NCBI GenBank assembly: GCA_964596775.1
Contig: CAZQVN010000050.1
Coordinates: 1-26,582, forward strand
Origin: CAZQVN01 sp964596775
GTDB lineage: Bacteria; Eisenbacteria; RBG-16-71-46; JABDJR01; JAWXBZ01
Reading direction: 5' to 3'
Length of the DNA stretch: 26,582 nucleotides
Shown: in pieces, positions 7,273-16,071 of the stretch
Layout of the letters: each line of letters starts with the position of its first letter
Numbering within the stretch: position 1 is the first letter of the stretch
Program-made: the position numbers and the translations under genes
The notes under the pieces: model-generated
What the model was told of the DNA's origin: nothing
Databases searched by the model: none
The model's input: only the letters and a program-made list of their open reading frames with translations

Positions 7273-8310
7273 ATGGATAGCCCTGTCCGGCCCCCGGGAG
7301 CCATACAGTTCCGACCGGCAACCGCCCGCGATGCCGCGAACGTCGCCGGCGTCTACCTGGCCTCGCGCCGGGCCTTCCTGCACTTTGCGCCGCCGGCTCA
7401 CACGGACGACGAAGTCCGGCGATGGGTGGCGGACACGCTGATCGCTTCCGGCGGCGTCACGGTCGCCGTTGCCGACGGCGGAACGGGGCCTGTCGTGGGG
7501 ATGATGGCCCTCCAGCGCCGGGATGACGTCGGCTGGCTGGACCAGCTCTACCTCCATCCCGATGCAGTGGGACAGGGACTCGGAACGCGACTCCTTGTGC
7601 AGGCCATGGTCGAACTGGGCCCCCCGATCCGGCTTTACACGTTCCAGGCGAACACCGGTGCCCGTCGTTTCTATGAACGTCACGGTTTTCGAGCGATCCG
7701 GTTCGGTGACGGTTCCGGCAACGAGGAAAACTGTCCCGACGTCCTTTACGAGTGGACCGGGGGGGATCCGCCGGCGGGCACGCGGCCGGCCGTCACGATC
7801 CGTCGGGCCGTTCCCGGCGATGAGTCGGCCCTGCGTGACCTCCGCATCCGGGCACTCACCGATTCTCCAAACGACTTCGGCTCCACGCTCGAGCGGGAAC
7901 GAAACCGGACTCCGGAGGACTGGCGCCGCTGGCTGACCGAAGGTTCCGTCTACCTGGCGGAAACCGGCGACGGTCCGATCGGACTGGCCGCCGGGGTTCC
8001 GAACAGCGAGGATCCGTCCACGGCGTATCTCTGCGCCGTATGGGTACAGCCGGCGATCCGCGGAAGCGACGCCGCCAGGAACCTCATCTCCGCCGTCCAG
8101 GGCTGGGCACGGGACACGGGCTTCCGTGAACTCAAGCTCGACGTCGTGGAGGAGAACGGCCGCGCCCGGCGCGCCTACGAGCGGAACGGGTTCCGGGTCA
8201 CCGGCCGGGTCACGATCCGGGAACGGGACGGGGTCAGAGAGATCGAGATGATCTGGAGGCCGGACGGGCCGCCACGGCCCCGCGATACGCTCACCGCAAC
8301 GTCCACGTGA
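7273..8310 (+). CDS. Tandem two-domain GNAT acetyltransferase
   Basis: A 345-residue protein with two GNAT domains. Domain 1 (about 11-162) has the acetyl-CoA motif LDQLYLHPDAVGQGLGTRLL and a standard C-terminal signature ANTGARRFYERHGFRAI. Domain 2 (about 174-329) has CAVWVQPAIRGSDAARNLI and ENGRARRAYERNGFRVTGRV. In domain 2 the pyrophosphate-binding loop reads Arg-Gly-Ser-Asp-Ala-Ala, with Asp266 where Gly is usual, so acetyl-CoA binding may be weaker. Fused GNATs usually have one catalytic and one structural half. The acceptor is unknown. The start is preceded by a -10 box and no ribosome-binding site, suggesting a leaderless transcript and a transcription unit separate from the MOSC operon. 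Confidence 0.9.
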   Translation: MDSPVRPPGAIQFRPATARDAANVAGVYLASRRAFLHFAPPAHTDDEVRRWVADTLIASGGVTVAVADGGTGPVVGMMALQRRDDVGWLDQLYLHPDAVGQGLGTRLLVQAMVELGPPIRLYTFQANTGARRFYERHGFRAIRFGDGSGNEENCPDVLYEWTGGDPPAGTRPAVTIRRAVPGDESALRDLRIRALTDSPNDFGSTLERERNRTPEDWRRWLTEGSVYLAETGDGPIGLAAGVPNSEDPSTAYLCAVWVQPAIRGSDAARNLISAVQGWARDTGFRELKLDVVEENGRARRAYERNGFRVTGRVTIRERDGVREIEMIWRPDGPPRPRDTLTATST

Positions 8311-8434
8311 CCGTGACGCCCTCGATCCGCCGCCCCGGCGACCCCGCGTATATTCCCATCAGCGCAGCGATCCTCCGCGCGCTCCCCGGCGCGGCCGCTT
8401 GTCCTCCCGGTCCGTATCGGGGATCATGGAGCCC

Positions 8435-10117
8435 ATGTCCCTTCAACGCCCCGGGGATCCGGCGCTTCCCTCCCGCCTGATTCCGATCATTGGTCTCATC
8501 GCGGCGATCTGCGCCTGCGCCCTGGCCGACCGGGCCCTGTCCGGGCCCGCCGGCTCGAAATCCTATTTCGGCAGCACCCGCCCTCCGAAGGAGAACATCC
8601 TCCGCTACAACAACGGCGCCGAGCCGGAATTCGTGGACCCGGGCCTTTCCGTCGGCCAGCCGGACGGCCGAATCTGCAAGGCGATGTTCGAGGGGCTGAC
8701 CGAGAACCACCCGAAGACGCTGGAGCCGGTGCCCGGAATGGCCGAACGCTGGGAGCTGGCTGACGACGGCATCACGTACACGTTTCATCTCCGCAAGACG
8801 GAGTGGAGCGACGGCCGGCCGGTCACGGCGCACGACTTCGTCTATTCCTGGCGCCGGGTTCTGAACCCGCTGACGGCGTCCCGCTATGCCAGCCTCCTCT
8901 ACTACCTCAAGAACGGCGAGGCGTTCAACAAGGGTGAGATCACCGACGAGTCGGCGGTCGGGGTGGTGGCGGCCGACGAATCGACGCTCGTCGTCACGCT
9001 GGAGTACCCCACCCCCTACTGGATCGACCTGACCTCGTTCTACACGTACCGCCCGGTACCGCGCTGGTGCATCGAACAGTACGGCAACCGCTGGACCCGG
9101 CCGGAGAACGTGGTCGTGAACGGCGCGTTCCGGCTCGTGGACTGGAAGCCGAACAACCGTTTCATCTTCGACAAGAACCCGACCTACTGGGATGCCGCGA
9201 ACGTGAAGCTGGACCGGATCATCGCCTACTCCGTGGACGACCTGAACACCTCCATCAACATGTACAAGTCGGGGATGACCGACTGGAACCCCTCCGGATA
9301 CCTTCCGGTGCAGTTCATCCCCTACGTGCGGGACAAGGCCGACTACCGGGCGGCGCCGTACCTCGGCTCCTATTTCTACTCGATGAACGTCACCGATCCG
9401 CACCTGTCGAACAAGTGGCTCCGCAAGGCGCTGACCTACTCGATCGACCGGGTGCGCCTCTGCCGCGACCTTCTCAAGGATTCCAAGATACCGCTCGGCA
9501 CGTACGCGCCGATGGGATTCGAGGGGTACCCGGCGCCGGAAGGGGTCCGGTACGACCCCGACTACGCCCGCGAGTGCCTGGCCAAGGCCGGCTACCCGGG
9601 GGGGAAGGGGCTGCCGAAACTCGACATCATTTTCAACACGAGCGAGGATCACAAGAAGATCGCCGAGGTGATCCAGGACATGTGGCAGCGTGAACTCGGC
9701 ATTTCCGTGGAGCTGTCGAACCAGGAGTGGGCGTCCTACCTGAAGGCCACCACCCAGCTCAACTATCGAATAGCCCGGCGCAGCTGGATCGGCGACTACG
9801 CCGACCCGAACACGTTCCTGGCCACGATGATCTCGGGCGACGGCAACAACCGCACCGGCTGGTCGAACGCCGAGTACGACGCCCTGCTGGCCGAGGCGAA
9901 CCGGGAGCAGGACAAGGCGGAGCGTTTCCGCATCATGGCCCGCGCGGAAGCCATCCTCCTCGAGGAGCTGCCGATCATCCCGATCTACAACTACATGCTG
10001 ACCGAGCTCGTGAAGCCCTACGTGAAGGGGCTGTACCCGACGCTGCTCGACGATCACCCGGTCAAGGACATCTGGATCGACCGGGACTGGCAGGCGGAGG
10101 ACCACGCCGGTCCATGA
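8435..10117 (+). CDS. oppA: Oligopeptide ABC transporter, substrate-binding protein
   Basis: A 560-residue family 5 extracellular solute-binding protein that captures peptides for the OppBCDF importer. Family sequences include NNGAEPEFVDPGLS near the N-terminus, LRKTEWSDGRPVTAHDFVYSW, NGAFRLVDWKPNN and the late NRTGWSNAEYDALLAEAN. Residues 14-33 (RLIPIIGLIAAICACALADR) form a signal peptide or N-terminal membrane anchor. Two cysteines lie there, but no canonical lipobox is clear, so lipoprotein status is doubtful. Start choice is uncertain: ATG 8435 has GGGGA 11 bases upstream, ATG 8426 has it only two bases away, and TTG 8399 adds polar residues. The 8311-8434 interval holds an AT-rich TATATT at 8349-8354 without a good -35 box. 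Its stop overlaps oppB as ATGA. Confidence 0.93.
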   Translation: MSLQRPGDPALPSRLIPIIGLIAAICACALADRALSGPAGSKSYFGSTRPPKENILRYNNGAEPEFVDPGLSVGQPDGRICKAMFEGLTENHPKTLEPVPGMAERWELADDGITYTFHLRKTEWSDGRPVTAHDFVYSWRRVLNPLTASRYASLLYYLKNGEAFNKGEITDESAVGVVAADESTLVVTLEYPTPYWIDLTSFYTYRPVPRWCIEQYGNRWTRPENVVVNGAFRLVDWKPNNRFIFDKNPTYWDAANVKLDRIIAYSVDDLNTSINMYKSGMTDWNPSGYLPVQFIPYVRDKADYRAAPYLGSYFYSMNVTDPHLSNKWLRKALTYSIDRVRLCRDLLKDSKIPLGTYAPMGFEGYPAPEGVRYDPDYARECLAKAGYPGGKGLPKLDIIFNTSEDHKKIAEVIQDMWQRELGISVELSNQEWASYLKATTQLNYRIARRSWIGDYADPNTFLATMISGDGNNRTGWSNAEYDALLAEANREQDKAERFRIMARAEAILLEELPIIPIYNYMLTELVKPYVKGLYPTLLDDHPVKDIWIDRDWQAEDHAGP

Positions 10118-11031
10118 TCCGCTTCATCGGCAAGCGCCTGCTCCTCATGATCCCCACGCTGTGGGTCGTGGCCACGATCACGTTCTTCCTGATGCGCCTG
10201 GCCCCCGGCGGACCGTTCATGTCGGAAAAGGAGATTCCGCCGGAGATCCAGGCGAACATCGCGGCCAAGTACGGCCTCGACAAGCCGCTCTCCGCGCAGT
10301 ACCTCACGTTTCTCGGCAACATCGTGCGCTTCGATTTCGGCCCGTCCTACAAGCATCCGTCGCGGACCGTCCGCGAGATGATCGCCGGCGGTTTCCCGGT
10401 GTCGTTCGAACTCGGCAGCTACGCGCTGCTCATCGCACTCCTGATCGGCATTCCGATCGGAGTGATCGCCGGGCTGAAGCAGAACACGTTCGTGGACTAC
10501 TCCACGATGTCGGTGGCCATGCTCGGCGTGTCGGTGCCGAACTTCGTCCTCGGCCCGCTGCTCATCTTCGTCTTTTCGCTCACGCTCTACTGGCTGCCGC
10601 CGGCGCTCTGGGAAGGGATGTCCGGGAAGATCCTGCCGTCGATCACGCTGTCGGCCATGTACGTGGCCTACATCGCCCGGTTGACCCGCGGCGGCATGCT
10701 CGAGGTGATCCGCCAGGACTACATCCGGACCGCCCGGGCCAAGGGGCTCCGCGAGAGCCTCGTGGTCACCCGGCATGCGCTCAAGGGCGCGCTGCTCCCG
10801 GTCGTGTCGTTCCTCGGTCCCGCCGCGGCGCGCATGGTCACCGGGTCGATCGTCGTCGAGAAGATCTTCGCGATCCCCGGCCTCGGCCGCTATTTCGTGG
10901 ACGGGGCGTTCAACCGCGACTACACGCTGGTCATGGGCGTCGTGCTGTTCTACGCGTCGTTCCTGATCGTGTTCAACCTGATCGTGGACGTGATGTACTC
11001 CTTCCTCGATCCCCGGGTCAAGCTGTCATGA
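10114..11031 (+). CDS. oppB: Oligopeptide ABC transporter permease OppB
   Basis: A 305-residue inner-membrane permease with the OppB/DppB start (FIGKRLLLMIPTLWVVATITF, then MRLAPGGPF) and about six membrane segments. The cytoplasmic EAA coupling loop is visible as YIRTARAKGLRESLVVTRHAL, the site that contacts the ATPases. The C-terminal segment IFAIPGLGRYFVDGAFNRDY is family-typical. It overlaps oppA and oppC by ATGA junctions on both sides, implying coupled translation and balanced stoichiometry. Length and motifs agree with a full, intact gene. The peptide specificity cannot be read from the permease. Confidence 0.96.
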   Translation: MIRFIGKRLLLMIPTLWVVATITFFLMRLAPGGPFMSEKEIPPEIQANIAAKYGLDKPLSAQYLTFLGNIVRFDFGPSYKHPSRTVREMIAGGFPVSFELGSYALLIALLIGIPIGVIAGLKQNTFVDYSTMSVAMLGVSVPNFVLGPLLIFVFSLTLYWLPPALWEGMSGKILPSITLSAMYVAYIARLTRGGMLEVIRQDYIRTARAKGLRESLVVTRHALKGALLPVVSFLGPAAARMVTGSIVVEKIFAIPGLGRYFVDGAFNRDYTLVMGVVLFYASFLIVFNLIVDVMYSFLDPRVKLS

Positions 11032-11927
11032 GCGCCACGACGGGGTTCACGCCGGTTCCGGACGCGGTCATCGAGGAGGGGTCGTCCCTGTGGAACGACG
11101 CCTGGAGGCGACTGCTCAAGAACCGGATGGCGGTGATGTCCGGGATCGTGCTGGCGGCGATCTCCCTGCTGGCCGCGTTCTCCCCGCTGATCCCGGGCCT
11201 CGCCGATCCGAACGTCCAGGACCTGCAGCTCGGCGCCGTGCCGCCGTCGGCCGGCCACTGGATGGGTACCGACATCCTCGGCCGCGACCTGCTGGCCCGC
11301 GTTCTCCACGGCGGCCGGATCAGCCTGATGGTCGGATTGATCGCCACGCTCGTGTCGTTCCTCATCGGCGTGACCTACGGCGCGGTGTCCGGCTACTTCG
11401 GCGGAAAACTGGACAACGCGATGATGCGCTTCGTCGACGTCCTCTACTCGCTCCCCTACATGTTCCTGGTGATCCTCCTTCTCGTGTTCTTCAGCCGGAG
11501 CCTCATCATGCTGTTCGTGGCTCTCGGGGCCGTGCAGTGGCTGACGATGGCCCGCATCGTGCGCGGGCAGGTCCTGTCGCTCAAGCACCAGGAGTTCGTG
11601 GAGGCGGCGCGGTCGATCGGCGTGTCGCATGCCGGCATCATCTTCCGCCACCTGATCCCGAACGCGCTCGGGCCGATCATCGTGTACGCCACGCTGACCG
11701 TGCCGGCCGTCATGCTCCAGGAGGCGTTCCTGTCGTTCCTGGGCCTCGGCGTCCAGCCGCCGGACGCGTCGTGGGGCGTGCTCGTCAACGAGGGGGCGGT
11801 GGTCATGGGCTTTTTCCCGTGGCTGGTGATCTTCCCCGGCCTGGCGCTGGCGGTCACGCTGTTCTGCCTCAATTTTCTCGGTGACGGTCTGCGGGATGCG
11901 CTCGATCCGCACCTGAGGAAGGACTGA
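11028..11927 (+). CDS. oppC: Oligopeptide ABC transporter permease OppC
   Basis: A 299-residue permease of the OppC/DppC type, partner of OppB. It begins with a cytoplasmic N-terminal stretch and the family sequence SSLWNDAWRRLLKNRMAV. A first membrane helix and a periplasmic loop with HWMGTDILGRDLLARVLHGGRISL follow. The EAA loop is EFVEAARSIGVSHAGIIFRH, followed by LIPNALGPIIVYATLTVP. The C-terminus DGLRDALDPHLR is standard. The start overlaps the oppB stop as ATGA, and the stop TGA shares one base with the oppD ATG (TGATG). Confidence 0.96.
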   Translation: MSATTGFTPVPDAVIEEGSSLWNDAWRRLLKNRMAVMSGIVLAAISLLAAFSPLIPGLADPNVQDLQLGAVPPSAGHWMGTDILGRDLLARVLHGGRISLMVGLIATLVSFLIGVTYGAVSGYFGGKLDNAMMRFVDVLYSLPYMFLVILLLVFFSRSLIMLFVALGAVQWLTMARIVRGQVLSLKHQEFVEAARSIGVSHAGIIFRHLIPNALGPIIVYATLTVPAVMLQEAFLSFLGLGVQPPDASWGVLVNEGAVVMGFFPWLVIFPGLALAVTLFCLNFLGDGLRDALDPHLRKD

Positions 11928-13002
11928 TGGGCGCACAAGACAACGGCATGCCGGTTCTCGACGTCCGCAACCTGAAGACGGTCTTCCGCACGCAGGACGG
12001 CCCGCTTCCCGCCGTGGACGGCGTTTCCCTGAAACTCGACGCCGGCGAAACGCTCGGCCTCGTCGGCGAGAGCGGCAGCGGCAAGAGTGTGACGAACCTC
12101 TCGATCCTCCGGCTCATCCCGAACCCGCCCGGCCGCATCGAGGAGGGCCAGGTCCGCCTCAAGGATGTGGACCTCCTCAAGCTGTCCGACGAAAAGATGC
12201 GGCAGGTCCGCGGCAAGCGGGTGGCGATGATCTTCCAGGATCCGATGACGTCCCTGAACCCGCTGCTCAAAGTCAGCCGCCAGATGACCGAGGTTCTGGA
12301 ACTGCACGAAGGTGTGTCGAACCAGGAGGCCCGGAAGCGCTCCATCGAGATGCTGAAGCTGGTCGGCATCCCCGACGCGCCGGGCCGCTTCGACAACTAC
12401 CCGCACCAGTTTTCGGGCGGCATGCGCCAGCGGGTGATGATCGCGATGGCCCTGCTCTGCCGCCCGGAGGTTCTCCTGGCCGACGAGCCGACGACCGCGC
12501 TCGATGTGACGATCCAGGCCCAGATCCTGACGCTGATCCGCACGCTGTCCTCGGAACTCGGCACCGCGGTGATCCTCGTGACCCACGATCTCGGCGTCGT
12601 GGCCGGGATGGCCCGGCGGACCGCGGTCATGTACGCCGGTCGGATCGTGGAACAGGCCACGACGGCGGAACTGTTCGCACGGCCGCGGCACCCCTACACG
12701 ATCGGCCTGCTGCGGTCCTTGCCCGGACGACGGGCGGTGGAGGCGGCAGCGGCAGCGGCACCTGTGGCCGGTGGCATCGTCCGCCCCGGGCGTCTCGCTT
12801 CGATTCCGGGGCGGCCGCCGGACCTGACGAAGCTGGCCCCGGGCTGCCCGTTCGCGCCGCGCTGCCCGTGGGTCATCGAGAAATGCCTCGTCGACCGCCC
12901 CACCCTGCGCGACGTCGGCAACGGATCGCTGTCCGCCTGCTGGCTGGACGATCCGGGGCAGGACACGCCGACGAAGCCGGACCTCTGGCAGGGAGCCTCC
13001 TC

Positions 13003-13006
<4 letters not shown>
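11927..13006 (+). CDS. oppD: Oligopeptide ABC transporter ATPase OppD
   Basis: A 359-residue ABC ATPase that powers the OppBC channel. Walker A is GESGSGKS (47-54), the Q-loop is at Gln104, the signature is SGGMRQR (163-169), Walker B is LLADEP (183-188) and the switch His is 220. The C-terminal oligopeptide-transporter extension holds four cysteines (307, 313, 320, 338) spaced C-x5-C-x6-C-x17-C. This is a conserved pattern in this ATPase subfamily, and a [4Fe-4S] cluster has been reported for the homologous region of mycobacterial DppD. An Ala-rich linker (VEAAAAAAPVAGG) precedes it. GAGGAAGGA ahead of ATG 11927 is a strong ribosome-binding site inside the oppC 3' end. Confidence 0.96.
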
Positions 13007-14034
<1,028 letters not shown>

Positions 14035-14123
14035 GCGTCCCGCTTCGTTCACAGGGCCCGGCTTACACGCCGCGCGCTTGTCCCACCCCCCTCCAGATCC
14101 GGCACGCTGCTGCAAATAGTGTG

Positions 14124-14132
14124 TGCTACAAT
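14124..14132 (+). promoter_or_regulatory. Extended -10 promoter of the secreted-protein gene
   Basis: TGCTACAAT fits an extended -10 element (TGn followed by TACAAT, five of six matches). No good -35 box stands at the right spacing, which extended -10 promoters tolerate. Transcription would start near 14139, giving a leader of about 85 bases. At the end of the leader is AGGAGGG (14211-14217), a strong ribosome-binding site; the following ACCTCC could fold back on it. Confidence 0.5.
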
Positions 14133-14223
14133 TATCCCCTGCTCATCCCACGTGCGCGGCCCCGCACTTCCTCATCCTCGCGCGTGACATGTCCACGCAT
14201 CTCAACACCGAGGAGGGACCTCC

Positions 14224-15099
14224 GTGAAATTCGCATCCTTGATCCTGAGCGCCGCACTGATCACCCTGCCGACCGCACCCACCCTGGCCGTGGAACCGGG
14301 AGACAGCCCGTTGACCCTCCTCTACCAGGACACCGGGACGTTCGCCATGGTCCACGACGTGGAAGGTCTCGCCGGGCCGGACAGCGTCGGCACGTTCGTG
14401 ATCGGGGGCATTCCGGCGGGCGGAGTCGTGGAAAGAGCCTGGTTCATAACCGGGGTCTGGGACGAGCCGGGCGCCTCCTCCAACAGCCTGCACCTTCTCT
14501 TCGACGGCACGAACTACGGAACCATCCCGGCCGCCGTCGTCGACTTCGCGGTCGAGGTCGGCGGGCTCGACCTGGGCGGCTACGCCGTGGATGTGACCGC
14601 GGACGTTCCCGGAAACGGATCCTACCCCTTCGTGGTGGGTCCGGACCAGCCGGGCACCGGAACATCGGGCGCCCTGCTTGCGGTCGTGTACAGCCACGCC
14701 TCCAACCCGGTCCAGGAGGTCATCGTGAACTTCGGCGCCGAAGGGATCCGCTATGGCACATCGACGACGAACTTTCCGGGACTGACGGCCGGAGGTGGAT
14801 CGCTCTACATCTTCACGGAGGCCGACAACGCTTTCTTCAGCGAACCGGTCGAGTCGATCGCCTTGAACAGCACGGTCATCCTCGGAGGCCCTTCCGCGGA
14901 CATCTTCAACGCAAACCAGGGATGCTGCGCCTCATTCTTCGACATTCCGGTCGTCGTGGTCGGCGGTCTGAATACCGTGACGATCGAAAACGGGAACGAC
15001 CTGTTCGGCTGGCACTATGCCGCACTGGTCGTGGAGCCGGGAGAGCCCACGCCGGTCGAGCCGGCCACCTGGGGCGGCGTGAAGAGCCGGTTCCGGTAG
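14224..15099 (+). CDS. Secreted beta-rich protein with WGxxKxxFR C-terminal tail
   Basis: A 291-residue exported protein started by GTG 14224, six bases after AGGAGGG. Residues 1-22 are a classical signal peptide (MKFASLILSAALITL, then a cut after Thr-Leu-Ala). The mature part is acidic, rich in Gly, Val and Asp, and shows short alternating strands without catalytic motifs, suggesting a beta-sandwich surface or extracellular protein. The layout (a strand pair, GALLAVVYSHASNPVQEVIV, then a long loop) recalls DUF3344-type domains; this is a low-confidence resemblance. A Cys-Cys pair lies near residue 235. The last residues, PVEPATWGGVKSRFR, form a Pro/Glu linker and a basic-aromatic tail that may be a sorting or anchoring signal. 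It has its own promoter and convergent neighbours. Confidence 0.75.
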   Translation: MKFASLILSAALITLPTAPTLAVEPGDSPLTLLYQDTGTFAMVHDVEGLAGPDSVGTFVIGGIPAGGVVERAWFITGVWDEPGASSNSLHLLFDGTNYGTIPAAVVDFAVEVGGLDLGGYAVDVTADVPGNGSYPFVVGPDQPGTGTSGALLAVVYSHASNPVQEVIVNFGAEGIRYGTSTTNFPGLTAGGGSLYIFTEADNAFFSEPVESIALNSTVILGGPSADIFNANQGCCASFFDIPVVVVGGLNTVTIENGNDLFGWHYAALVVEPGEPTPVEPATWGGVKSRFR

Positions 15100-15121
15100 G
15101 AGCCGCGGGGCCGGCCGAGCC

Positions 15122-15149
15122 AGGGCAGTCGATCTAGGGCAGTCGATCT
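15122..15149. repeat. 14-base tandem repeat (two copies) at a stop codon
   Basis: AGGGCAGTCGATCT occurs twice in direct succession (15122-15135, 15136-15149) and a third copy begins (AGGGC). The repeat lies between two convergent genes and includes two bases of the minus-strand GNAT stop codon, which suggests a small local duplication at the gene end. Confidence 0.85.
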
Positions 15150-15837
15150 AGGGCCAGCCGATTCCGGGTTTCGCCCGATGGTTTTCGAAATCCCATTCGT
15201 TGTTCAGGACTCCGAAACCGTACGAATCGTAGTAGCCCGATGCTTCCGGTTTGTCCGGGCGTTCCAGGTAGGAGTCCTGACGCTCGCGGCTTTCCAGCCG
15301 AAGGCCCAGCTTTTCGCACACCCGGCGCGACGCGATGTTGTCGGCGGCGTTGTACACCACGATCCGGCGGAAACCCCAGCCGCCGTCGGCCTGTGCCGTG
15401 AGGGCGGCGGAGATCAGGACGCCGGCCGCTTCCGTGCAGATTCCCTGGCCATGGCGGTCGCCGCTGACCCAGTAGCCGACCTCCGCCTCATGACGGCCCG
15501 GGCGGATCCGGTGCAGTCCGGTGCCGCCGATGCAGACACCGGTTTCTCGATCGAAAATACCCAGCGCAAAATTCGTACTGTCCGGCTTCTCCACGGCGCG
15601 GCGGTTCTTTTCCACGTAGTGAATGCTGTCGTCCACGCTCAGGTGGTCGGTGATCGCCCAGGCCATCCAGGGTAGAAGGCCGTGCCGGCTCCGGTCGATG
15701 GCGGAATGCACCGCCGGCCCGTCCCCCGCTTCGTACAGGCGGACGATCAGCCGGGGCGTCGTGATCGGCCCCGGCAGCGGGCGCGGCGCCGCCCAGGGGT
15801 TCGGATCCTCGACCATGTTCATCCAGCGGTCGCTCAT
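15148..15837 (-). CDS. GNAT acetyltransferase, RimJ/RimL type
   Basis: A 229-residue acetyltransferase. The N-terminal strand ITTPRLIVRLYEAGDGPAV, the central VCIGGTGLHRI, the acetyl-CoA region AEVGYWVSGDRHGQGICTEAAG (with Arg-His-Gly-Gln-Gly-Ile) and the C-terminal signature ADNIASRRVCEKLGLRLE are all present. The tail after residue 195 is longer than usual and rich in aromatic and Asn residues (GYYDSYGFGVLNNEWDF). ATG 15837 is preferred because a -10-like TACACT ends six bases before it, suggesting a leaderless transcript. ATG 15855 would begin upstream of that box and has GGGA pressed against it. The open frame continues upstream to 15972, but this part reads as non-coding. The acceptor substrate is unknown. 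Confidence 0.88.
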   Translation of the reverse strand: MSDRWMNMVEDPNPWAAPRPLPGPITTPRLIVRLYEAGDGPAVHSAIDRSRHGLLPWMAWAITDHLSVDDSIHYVEKNRRAVEKPDSTNFALGIFDRETGVCIGGTGLHRIRPGRHEAEVGYWVSGDRHGQGICTEAAGVLISAALTAQADGGWGFRRIVVYNAADNIASRRVCEKLGLRLESRERQDSYLERPDKPEASGYYDSYGFGVLNNEWDFENHRAKPGIGWP

Positions 15838-15843
15838 CGCGGG

Positions 15844-15872
15844 AGTGTAGGACATTCCCGAGCCATTTTCAC
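15844..15872 (-). promoter_or_regulatory. Candidate leaderless promoter of the minus-strand GNAT gene
   Basis: On the minus strand, GTGAAA (15872-15867), a 17-base spacer and TACACT (15849-15844) match sigma-70 boxes at four of six positions each. Six bases (CCCGCG) separate the -10 box from the ATG at 15837, the same spacing as in the promoter at 7238-7266. Confidence 0.42.
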
Positions 15873-15954
15873 GGTCCGGCGTCGGGCGGAGTTGCCGGGC
15901 GGCGCGATCGACCTGGGGCGTGGCCCCTTTCGTTTCGACGAGCGTCTGCTTCAC

Positions 15955-15983
15955 TGGAGACATGCGCCGCATGCCCGTATACT
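15955..15983 (+). promoter_or_regulatory. Candidate promoter of the otsAB operon
   Basis: TGGAGA (15955-15960), a 17-base spacer and TATACT (15978-15983, five of six matches). The start would fall near 15990, about 62 bases before the otsAB ATG and right at an ATG at 15991 that opens a short leader frame. Confidence 0.5.
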
Positions 15984-15990
15984 GGGCGGC

Positions 15991-16071
15991 ATGTTGAAGG
16001 GAACAACCACCGGAACGACGCGCCGGCAGGCGACCGCTCGGTGGGGGAACGCATGCCGCGCATCATTCTAG
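15991..16071 (+). CDS. Possible Thr-rich leader peptide overlapping otsAB start
   Basis: A 26-codon frame whose ATG lies seven bases after the TATACT box, so it would be the first codon of the mRNA. The peptide reads MLKGTTTGTTRRQATARW, then GNACRASF, with six Thr of 26 residues. Its TAG (16069-16071) falls 19 bases inside the otsAB gene, in another frame, so terminating ribosomes would be placed just past the otsAB start and could re-initiate. No ribosome-binding site precedes it. It may equally be chance; there is no homologue I recognise. Confidence 0.25.
   Translation: MLKGTTTGTTRRQATARWGNACRASF

Noticed and set aside
8349..8354. TATATT as a firm promoter for the opp operon
   Set aside because: No -35 box stands 16-18 bases upstream and it is not an extended -10, so it is mentioned only as a possibility.
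8291..10105. A 604-codon minus-strand frame opposite oppA
   Set aside because: Antisense to a clear OppA; no domain, no ribosome-binding site and shadow-like composition.
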